From positions 1 through 23,353 of the forward strand of contig JAOZRM010000015.1 of assembly GCA_029940175.1 (NCBI GenBank): DNA of 23,353 nt. The letters run 5' to 3'. The notes below the pieces were generated by a model. It was not told where the DNA came from. It saw only the letters and a program-made list of their open reading frames with translations, and searched no databases. The DNA comes from Candidatus Sabulitectum sp. (GTDB taxonomy: Bacteria; Fermentibacterota; Fermentibacteria; Fermentibacterales; JCC-6). Shown here in pieces: positions 8,725-16,250 of the stretch. The position numbers and the translations under genes were made by a program. Positions within the stretch are counted from its first letter, which is position 1. Every line of letters begins with the position of its first letter.

Positions 8725-8753
8725 ATTATAGCAACGTCGAGGTTCCCTGTCAT
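8725..8753 (-). promoter_or_regulatory. Sigma-70-type promoter for lptF-lptG
   Basis: On the minus strand, ATGACA (8748-8753, five of six matches to TTGACA) is followed after exactly 17 bases by a perfect TATAAT (8725-8730). The -10 box is 45 bases from the lptF ATG. This is the best sigma-70-like site I see in the window. The -35 box sits inside the loop of an inverted repeat (GTTCCC 8742-8747, GGGAAC 8757-8762), which could be an operator. Confidence 0.6.
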
Positions 8754-8798
8754 TCCGGGAACATGGTGCCGGTGATTGGATAGTACTTACGAGGTGAA

Positions 8799-11700
8799 AT
8801 GAAAAGACTTTTAATTACAGGACTGTTTGTTTTAATTGCATCACGAGCAGGTGCTGTGGGTGGAGTGCGCAGTTATGCACTGATCGACCAGCATCCGGGC
8901 TACTGGTATCAGGATTCCATCCCGTGGCTGGTGAGTCTTCCTTCAACTCAGGTTGAGGTCTGGTCCAGCCTTATGGGTAACGGCATCAGTTACAGACTGG
9001 TTTACAAAGGGTATCCTCTTGCCACATCAAGAACATGGACCCTTTCCAGCGTACGATCCCGACTGATAGGCTGGAGTACATGGAAGGAGTGGACCGAGGC
9101 GAATGCTCGGAACGGTATTCGCAACAGTGGTACCAGGGGGAGTCTTGTTCCCACCATTTACCTTCCGTTGAATATGCCCGGGCTTATCGGTGACGCCATT
9201 GGTACAGGCGGTCAGCTAGACATTTCCGGCCATCAGACCATTTCAGTCTCAGGGGTCAGCCATATCTATCCCAACAGAGTGAATGTTGAAGGATCCAGCA
9301 CTTCCCTTTTTCCCGATCTTAAGATGGAGCAGGACCTCCGTATACGCCTTGACGGAACCATCGGTGAAAAGATCCATGTTGCAGTTGACCATGACAGCCA
9401 AAGGCAGATCGGTTCAGACTACAGCGTGAGTCTCAGCTACGATGGAGATGATGATGAAATAATTCAATCTATTGAACTGGGAGATGTGAACCTCTCCATC
9501 ACAGGCCCTGAGTTCATTAGTTATTCTATTCCACATCAGGGGCTCTTTGGAGCGAAGTTGATTGCCCAGGCCGGTCCATTTGACATCACTGCCATTGCCA
9601 GCAAAGAGGGGAGTTCCACAGAGAGCTCAGATTTTGTGGGGCAGGCTTCCCTGGTAAACGATTCCATACTGGATATCCACCCGGCCAACAACTACTTTTT
9701 CCGGGCTTTTCCCGATACTGTTGAAGCGCCCTTCATGGATCCTAACCATATCAGGGTGTTTATTGATGATGGTGATGCTACCAACAATGTAGAGACTGGT
9801 GCTGTTGAGGGGTCCTGGTTCATACCCAATCCTTCTGGAGGTGAGGATACCGAATCAGGAAAGTGGTGGGATGAGCTTACTCCAGGTATAGAGGGAGATT
9901 TTGTACTGGTTGACTCCAGTCGAACCATAAGATTTCTCAGACCGGTGAATGATACCTACGTTGTTGCAGTGGCCATGATCACTACCGGCGGAGATACAGT
10001 AGGAACAGCTCCTTTTGGTGGCCCCTACGATTTGAAATTGATAAAGGAGTCGAATCAGCTTTCCACTGATCTGACCTGGCAGTATGAGATGAGGAATTAT
10101 TACTTCCTTGGTGCCAACAACATAGTGCGGGAAAGTTTTAACTGTGATATTTTTCTTCAACGACCCGGTGAGGATCCAACCTCTGTTCAGGATGGAATTC
10201 CCTTCACCCAGGTTCTTGGTCTTGATACAAACAACGACGGTCTCATGTACGACGAGGATCTCACCATGGACTGGGAGAACGGTTTTGTTATTTTTCCGGA
10301 TAACCGTCCTTTTGCCAGTGATGCCCTTGAATACCCGAATAACATTGTCTATACAGAGAAGAATCCTACAGCTAACCAGTCGCTTTACTACATGCGAGTA
10401 AGCTACAGAGCTGCTTCAACCACGTATTCTCTGGGGCACATGGGGATTGTGGAAGGCAGTGAGAGAGTAACATTGACCGTTGCCGGGCAGGCGAGAACAC
10501 TTGTGCGGAACACGGACTACTCCATCATTTACGAAGTGGGTCTTCTTACCCTCATGGGTGAAGCGGCGGATCTTGCCCAGGATCCGGCAAATACCCTCAG
10601 GGTGACTTTCGAATACGTTCCTTTCTTCAGTTCTGTGTCCAAAACACTTCTGGGCACCCGAGTAGTTTACAACATGGGTTCACATTCCTGGCTGGGCGGA
10701 ACCATGATGTATGAGAATGCCAATTCACCAGAGACACGCCCAAGGGTTGGTGAAGGGTCTTTTGGAACCACAGTATTCGATGTGGATGTTCATCTGGAGA
10801 CCAGACCGGAATTCCTTACAGATATGGTGAATCACATCCCGCTTATCACCACAGAGGCAGAGAGTCGAGTGGTTCTCTCCGGTGAAGTGGCTGTGAGTCT
10901 GCCTTCCGGAGAAAGCAAGGCGTGGCTGGATGACATGGAAGGATCTGAATCCACATTCCCGCTTGGCCAGTCAAGATCCGCCTGGTTTTATTCTTCAAAG
11001 CCCAGATCAGGCTCTGAACTGCTCTTTCCAGTTGGAGAATCCAGATGGTTCAACGTAACAGACAGATGGTCTCTCCATGATATTGTACCCGGTGAAACAA
11101 GTAATGATGCTTTAAAGAAGATCAGTGGTGTTCTTCAGTTCGTCTTTACTCCTGATGAAGGGAATCCCACCCATTCATGGGGTGGATTCCAGCGATGTAT
11201 TGAGCGCTACGGAACTGATCTTTCCAGCAAAACCCACCTGTCCCTTTATGTTAGAGCTACCGGTTGCGCTAGCGGTGCCAATCTTTACATTGACCTTGGT
11301 GAGAGGGTCGATGAGGACACTTACTGGCTCGAAAGGGTCGGTGATGATCTGATCAGACAAGCTAACGGTTTGCTTGATACTGAGGACACGAACTCAGACG
11401 GAATCAGGTCCACAACGGAGGATACTGGGCTTGATACTCTTCATTCTGCGGATGAACCGGGGTACAACAGCTCAAGTAATTCTGATCCCAACCAGGATAA
11501 TTACAGGTACAATGCATCTGACCCGATTGCCACAAGATTCAATGCCATTAACAACTGTGAGAGCAACGGAAGGCTGGACACAGAGGATTTGAACAGGAAT
11601 GGTGTTCTCGACACAACAAACACTTTCTTCAGGGTGAGAATTCCTCTTGACGATCCGGATTACATAGTATCCACCAGTTCCACCGGATGGATGCTGATAC

Positions 11701-14414
11701 AGATACCTGTGGATGATTCCACGCTGGTTACAATTCCAGGATTTTGCTCTGGTACTCCCACCTGGGAGAAAATTACCTATGCTCGAATCTGGGTAGATGG
11801 ATTCACACAGCAGGATACTCTTGAGTTTTATGACATTGGCCTGGTTGGAAACAGATGGAAGCCTAACAGCGTTACAGTTTGGGAGCAGATTGGTGTTCCA
11901 GTCCAGCCTGAGGAGAGTTTCACCGTTTCTGTGGTGAACAACCGTCAGAATCAGGATTACATCAACAATCCAACACCGGGAATTGACCCCGGAGATGATC
12001 AGTACGGAGATGTTAAACTCGAACAATCCATCAGTCTTGAATGTGCAGATATACTTGGGGGGCATGAAGGTGTGGCGAGGCAGACCTTTTATTCTATAGA
12101 GAACTACACTCAGTACCGCTCCTTAAGTTTCCCATTTTACGGGACTTCCCCAGGGGGAGAACTGTTTTTTCAGATGGGAAGAGACAGCTTGAACTACTAC
12201 GAGATCACTGCAGATGTCCAATCAGGGTGGCAGTTGGTAGAGGTTGAAATTCAGGATCTTGTTGATTTGAAAACATTGAAGGACCTTACAGAAGAAAACA
12301 TGCTCAGGTCAGGAGATCTTGCAGTGGTGGGTAATCCATCCCTGTCAGAAGTCATGATGCTGGGGCTCGGAGTAAGAAATACTGACCAGACGGCTCTCAC
12401 GAATCAGGTTTGGGTTGATGACATAACAGTAAAGGGTCATTATCTCGAACCCGGCAGGGCGCACAGGATAACTGGCGACATTGATTTCGCAGATATGCTT
12501 CTGATCACAGGTGATTACAGAATGGTTGATGATGATTTCCACGGACTGGGAAGAACCAGTGGTACCGGCACAACAGTTACCAGATATACTGCTTCCTCCA
12601 CTCTGAACCTGGACAGATTCTCCCCACCTGTATGGAACTGGTCACTTCCGGCAACTTTTGCGTGGAACAGGAGTTTCTCAGAGCCAAGATATGCCACCAA
12701 CAGCGACATACGGCTGGAGGGGGATGAGACGTGGGAGTACCGAACAGAGTCAAACAACTGGGACACATCCATTCAATGGAGAAGGAACGGACGATCCGAT
12801 GACTTTGTGGGACGATATTTCCTGGATCCTATTCATGTAAGACATGCAATGGGTAAAGGGTGGGGCAGGGCTCCTTCAACTCGAGATTCAACCCGGAATG
12901 AGAATGTATCGTTCACCTATGATCTTCATCTTGGGCGTATGAGTCTATTCCGGATGCCGATTCTGGAGGATATCAGACTAAGACCTACTAGAATTGGATT
13001 TGGTATTGGCTGGAGACGTGGAAGAAGTGTGATGTATGACATCGCCAATGAAGATACTGTTCTAACCAGAGATGATACAGAGCGAGTGCTTCTTACAGAC
13101 GGCAATGTTGCATTCAACCCCTGGAAGGGGCTTACCGCCAGCTATAATCTTGCCGTTGGCCGAGACATGTATTACCCCTGGGATGAGCCGTACACTGGTG
13201 TTAACATAGGACGAGAGGTTTCACGCAATCAGAATGCAGCTTTGAGCCAGGAATTGAACTTCTGGAATTATCTTAAGCCCAGAGTCAGCTGGGACACCAG
13301 ATATGGAATGTCAAGACTCAGTCCCCATTCCTCAACAGGAGCTGACACCCTCAGTCGGCCTGATGTGGGCAATGATGCAACAGCCAGACTTAATCTCAGA
13401 GTGGGATTGGCTCATACAATTAGATCTGTAGCAAGGTTAAGAGATGAAAGGCTTGATGAGGAAGCGGTGCCAGGCAGCCCCAGATGGCTTTTAAGCAAGA
13501 TGGAGAGATGGGCTGATAGGATAACCGATCCGAACATTGTTTTCAGCAGATCCAGAGGCAGTGATTACAAGGATGTACCCTTCACACCATCTGCATCCTA
13601 TCAGTTTGGTCTTGAACCTGATATTGCTGGGCTTGATCCTTACAACAAAACTACATCAAATTCCATTCAGATCTCCGGTGGTTTCAGACCAACCAACACA
13701 ATGTCTGTGAGAATAGAGTACAACGATTCCGAGAACAGCAGTTTTTATTCCGGCTTTTGGAACCGGACTGATAATACAACATGGCCTTCAGTTTCAGTTT
13801 CATGGAGCGGACTGGAGAGATATCAACCACTTGCTTTCCTAAGATCCGGTTCAGTCAGTAGTGGTTACCGCCTGGAAACCAGCACGTCATCGCGGATTGA
13901 GAATGACAGCCTGACCCCTGTGAGTAAGACGGAAACTTCAAGGTGGAGTCCACTGATCAGCTTTACAGGTTCATTTGACAACAAGGTTCAAGTGACAATT
14001 TCAGACAACATGTCCACTGCTGAAACAAGGAACTACACTGGAACTTCCGCAGTTGTTCGCTCTGGAAGCAATTCAGCACAGTTTAAGCTTTCCTATAGTT
14101 TCAGTGCTCCCGGGGGCATAGCCATCCCCATTCCATTTCTAAACCGAATGAGGCTGTCTTTCCGTAGCGACCTGACTACAGCTCTCTCCATTACCAGATC
14201 AACCACTAGTAGCGAGGTCACTGGTGGACAGACAGGAGAAACACAAGTTCAGTCAGACAAGACAGAGTGGAGAATAGAGCCTTCTGCATCATATGATTTC
14301 GGTACTGTTACAGCATCAATGACAGCTATTTACGGTTGGAAAAAAGACAAAGTCAACAACCAGTATGACCAGAAAGATGTTGGGTTGAATCTCTCTGTAA
14401 CAATCAACTTTTAA
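8799..14414 (+). CDS. sprA: SprA/Sov-family outer-membrane translocon of the type IX secretion system
   Basis: In Bacteroidota, SprA (Sov) is the giant barrel through which type IX secretion substrates, including gliding adhesins, cross the outer membrane. The 1871 residues begin with a signal peptide ending near ASRAGA (residue 19). Family landmarks appear in order: a segment at about 175-250 (LRIRLDGTIGEKIHVAVDHD, IIQSIELGDVNLSI) like the SprA 'L.GTIGDKL.V..NYDTQ' region; a segment at about 555-605 (LVRNTDYSIIYEVGLLTL, TLRVTFEYVPFF); the DDMEGSES motif near 711 matching SprA 'DDFEGS'; and two Asp-rich segments near 858 and 925. The C-terminal ~500 residues are strand-like and end in TINF, an outer-membrane signal. 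It is shorter than Flavobacterium SprA (about 2400). The ATG at 8799 has GAGGTGA just upstream. No other T9SS core gene is visible here. The assignment to the family is strong; substrate and activity are inferred. Confidence 0.88.
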   Translation: MKRLLITGLFVLIASRAGAVGGVRSYALIDQHPGYWYQDSIPWLVSLPSTQVEVWSSLMGNGISYRLVYKGYPLATSRTWTLSSVRSRLIGWSTWKEWTEANARNGIRNSGTRGSLVPTIYLPLNMPGLIGDAIGTGGQLDISGHQTISVSGVSHIYPNRVNVEGSSTSLFPDLKMEQDLRIRLDGTIGEKIHVAVDHDSQRQIGSDYSVSLSYDGDDDEIIQSIELGDVNLSITGPEFISYSIPHQGLFGAKLIAQAGPFDITAIASKEGSSTESSDFVGQASLVNDSILDIHPANNYFFRAFPDTVEAPFMDPNHIRVFIDDGDATNNVETGAVEGSWFIPNPSGGEDTESGKWWDELTPGIEGDFVLVDSSRTIRFLRPVNDTYVVAVAMITTGGDTVGTAPFGGPYDLKLIKESNQLSTDLTWQYEMRNYYFLGANNIVRESFNCDIFLQRPGEDPTSVQDGIPFTQVLGLDTNNDGLMYDEDLTMDWENGFVIFPDNRPFASDALEYPNNIVYTEKNPTANQSLYYMRVSYRAASTTYSLGHMGIVEGSERVTLTVAGQARTLVRNTDYSIIYEVGLLTLMGEAADLAQDPANTLRVTFEYVPFFSSVSKTLLGTRVVYNMGSHSWLGGTMMYENANSPETRPRVGEGSFGTTVFDVDVHLETRPEFLTDMVNHIPLITTEAESRVVLSGEVAVSLPSGESKAWLDDMEGSESTFPLGQSRSAWFYSSKPRSGSELLFPVGESRWFNVTDRWSLHDIVPGETSNDALKKISGVLQFVFTPDEGNPTHSWGGFQRCIERYGTDLSSKTHLSLYVRATGCASGANLYIDLGERVDEDTYWLERVGDDLIRQANGLLDTEDTNSDGIRSTTEDTGLDTLHSADEPGYNSSSNSDPNQDNYRYNASDPIATRFNAINNCESNGRLDTEDLNRNGVLDTTNTFFRVRIPLDDPDYIVSTSSTGWMLIQIPVDDSTLVTIPGFCSGTPTWEKITYARIWVDGFTQQDTLEFYDIGLVGNRWKPNSVTVWEQIGVPVQPEESFTVSVVNNRQNQDYINNPTPGIDPGDDQYGDVKLEQSISLECADILGGHEGVARQTFYSIENYTQYRSLSFPFYGTSPGGELFFQMGRDSLNYYEITADVQSGWQLVEVEIQDLVDLKTLKDLTEENMLRSGDLAVVGNPSLSEVMMLGLGVRNTDQTALTNQVWVDDITVKGHYLEPGRAHRITGDIDFADMLLITGDYRMVDDDFHGLGRTSGTGTTVTRYTASSTLNLDRFSPPVWNWSLPATFAWNRSFSEPRYATNSDIRLEGDETWEYRTESNNWDTSIQWRRNGRSDDFVGRYFLDPIHVRHAMGKGWGRAPSTRDSTRNENVSFTYDLHLGRMSLFRMPILEDIRLRPTRIGFGIGWRRGRSVMYDIANEDTVLTRDDTERVLLTDGNVAFNPWKGLTASYNLAVGRDMYYPWDEPYTGVNIGREVSRNQNAALSQELNFWNYLKPRVSWDTRYGMSRLSPHSSTGADTLSRPDVGNDATARLNLRVGLAHTIRSVARLRDERLDEEAVPGSPRWLLSKMERWADRITDPNIVFSRSRGSDYKDVPFTPSASYQFGLEPDIAGLDPYNKTTSNSIQISGGFRPTNTMSVRIEYNDSENSSFYSGFWNRTDNTTWPSVSVSWSGLERYQPLAFLRSGSVSSGYRLETSTSSRIENDSLTPVSKTETSRWSPLISFTGSFDNKVQVTISDNMSTAETRNYTGTSAVVRSGSNSAQFKLSYSFSAPGGIAIPIPFLNRMRLSFRSDLTTALSITRSTTSSEVTGGQTGETQVQSDKTEWRIEPSASYDFGTVTASMTAIYGWKKDKVNNQYDQKDVGLNLSVTINF

Positions 14415-14422
14415 TACTGCTA

Positions 14423-14452
14423 TTGACATTACAGCAATATGATTAAAAGATA
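14423..14452 (+). promoter_or_regulatory. Possible promoter for the pil operon
   Basis: A perfect -35 hexamer TTGACA (14423-14428) lies in the 87-base gap between sprA and pilB1. The -10 match is poor (AAAGAT or AAGATA after 17-18 bases). No terminator is visible after sprA, so read-through from sprA is an alternative source of pil transcription. No sigma-54 site is seen in this gap. Confidence 0.3.
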
Positions 14453-14501
14453 TGTATTCGTGTGCCCGTATTTACCGGTTTGAGGCAAGGAAGAGGTTTT
14501 A

Positions 14502-16250
14502 ATGAAACTGGGCCAGATGTTGCTTAAAGCAGGGCTTCTTGATCAGGGGCAACTTGAAAATGCTCTTGAACATCAGAAAAATGAGGGTGGCAGGTTAGGA
14601 TATAACCTGGTAAAGATGAACCTGATATCAGAAGAAAACCTGAATGATTATCTTGCACGACAGAATCGCATTGAAGCAATAAACATTGACGCTAGTGATA
14701 TTCCCAAAGATGTACTGAATCTTGTTCCGGCAAAACTTGCCTTGAGCTATGAAGTTATCCCGGTGGAGAGGAAAGGCAGGAAACTTGTTCTTGCTATGGC
14801 TGATCCTCAAAATCTTTTCTCAATTGATGACTTAAGATTCTCTCTCAGTATGGAGATTGAACCTCATATTTGTGCATCTTCAATGATACAGAGGGCCCTG
14901 CATAAATTCTATGGCGCCACAGATGCAATTGTTCCTGTTGAGGATGCTGAAAAAGAGAAGCAGAAGCAGGAGGAATTTGAATCTTCCGATGAAGATCTCA
15001 TTATTGGTGATGAGGCCTTTTTCACCCTTATTGAGGAGGAGGAAGAAGAGGAAGAGGATGAGGATCTTACAATGGACCTCTCCAATTCTCCTGTTGTTAA
15101 ACTGGTGAACAGCGTTATTGCAGATGCTGTAAAAAGAGGTGCCAGTGATATTCATTTTGAGCCCTTCGAGAAGTTCATCAGGATCAGGTACAGAATAGAT
15201 GGTGTTCTTCATGAGATCATGAGACCCAGCAGAAAATACAGACAGGCAATGGTCAGTCGACTGAAGATTCTGGGTAACATGAACATAGCAGAGCACAACC
15301 TGCCGCAGGATGGCAGGACGAAAGTGCGGGTAGGTGATCGTTTTGTTGATATGCGTCTTTCAACATTACCTACTCTCTTCGGGGAGAAGGTAGAGATTCG
15401 TCTTCTTGACCGCTCTATGGTGCAGCTCAACCTTGATGTTCTCGGGTTCGAGGAAGAGACTCTGTACCAGTTCAGGAGAGGTATCAAGCGTCCCTACGGC
15501 ATCGTTCTTGTCACAGGTCCCAGTGGAAGTGGAAAAACAACCACTCTTTATTCAGCTCTTACAGAGTTGAACGATGTGGGTGTTAACATCATGACTGCTG
15601 AGAATCCAGTTGAGTTTAATCTCAACGGTATCAATCAGGTTCAGATGAACGCTGACGTGGGTCTTTCATTCGCCAAAGCTCTTCGTGCATACCTCAGACA
15701 GGATCCGGATATCATCATGGTTGGAGAAATAAGGGATCAGGAAACCAGTGAGATCGCAATCCGAGCTGCGCTCACCGGCCACCTTGTTCTTTCCACCGCT
15801 CACACCAATGATGCACCAAGCACGATAAACAGACTTGTGGATATGGGAACCGAACCGTACATGCTTAGTACTTCCCTGGTCTGTATCTGCAGCCAGAGAC
15901 TGATAAGAAAGGTGTGTAACAACTGCAAAACACCTGTAATGGTTCCCCGGGAAGCCATGCTGGAGGCAGGTATTGAACCGGAAAGATTCCAGGGAACTAC
16001 TTTCTATGAGGGTACTGGCTGTTCCAAGTGTAATCAGACCGGTTACAGAGGCAGAGTAGGTATCTACGAAGTCATGCAGATCGATGATGATATACGTGCT
16101 CTTATCGAGGGAGATGCAAACAGTGTTGATCTGGAGAAAGCAGCGCTGGAAAAAGGTATGATCAACCTGCGTGAGGCTGCTCTTAGAAAGCTTGAACGGG
16201 GTTTAACAACATTTGATGAAGTAATCAGGGAGACTGTTTCGAATGTATAA
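14502..16250 (+). CDS. pilB: Type IV pilus extension ATPase PilB (first paralog, with c-di-GMP-type MshEN domain)
   Basis: PilB is the hexameric cytoplasmic ATPase that powers pilin polymerisation. The 582 residues begin with an MshEN (T2SSE_N) domain: two 24-residue motifs (residues 2-25 and 31-54) separated by exactly 5 residues, the layout described for c-di-GMP binding; both keep the LG and the terminal Gln, with Lys for Arg in motif 1 and Asn for Gly in motif 2. An acidic linker follows (about 150-190, with eight consecutive Glu). The ATPase core has Walker A GPSGSGKT (Lys345), an acidic box, Walker B DPDIIMVGEIRD (Glu409) and the His box TGHLVLSTAHTND. A CxxC pair (CNNC and CSKC) near the C-terminus fits the zinc site of PilB/GspE. 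AGGAAGAGG precedes the ATG. The stop overlaps the next gene by 8 bases. Confidence 0.95.
   Translation: MKLGQMLLKAGLLDQGQLENALEHQKNEGGRLGYNLVKMNLISEENLNDYLARQNRIEAINIDASDIPKDVLNLVPAKLALSYEVIPVERKGRKLVLAMADPQNLFSIDDLRFSLSMEIEPHICASSMIQRALHKFYGATDAIVPVEDAEKEKQKQEEFESSDEDLIIGDEAFFTLIEEEEEEEEDEDLTMDLSNSPVVKLVNSVIADAVKRGASDIHFEPFEKFIRIRYRIDGVLHEIMRPSRKYRQAMVSRLKILGNMNIAEHNLPQDGRTKVRVGDRFVDMRLSTLPTLFGEKVEIRLLDRSMVQLNLDVLGFEEETLYQFRRGIKRPYGIVLVTGPSGSGKTTTLYSALTELNDVGVNIMTAENPVEFNLNGINQVQMNADVGLSFAKALRAYLRQDPDIIMVGEIRDQETSEIAIRAALTGHLVLSTAHTNDAPSTINRLVDMGTEPYMLSTSLVCICSQRLIRKVCNNCKTPVMVPREAMLEAGIEPERFQGTTFYEGTGCSKCNQTGYRGRVGIYEVMQIDDDIRALIEGDANSVDLEKAALEKGMINLREAALRKLERGLTTFDEVIRETVSNV

Noticed and set aside
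8704..8732. Plus-strand promoter for sprA: TTTACT (8704-8709), 17 bases, TATAGC (8727-8732)
   Set aside because: Each hexamer matches the consensus at only four positions, and the -10 overlaps the much better minus-strand TATAAT. Possible, but not supported enough to list.
11472..12065. Minus-strand open frame of 197 codons inside sprA
   Set aside because: It lies opposite the clear SprA coding frame; the composition is that of an antisense shadow and no motif is seen.
15030..15066. Purine-rich GAG/GAA run as a DNA-level simple repeat
   Set aside because: It is in frame and encodes the acidic PilB1 linker; the mixture of GAG, GAA and GAT codons argues for selection on the protein, not a slippage repeat.
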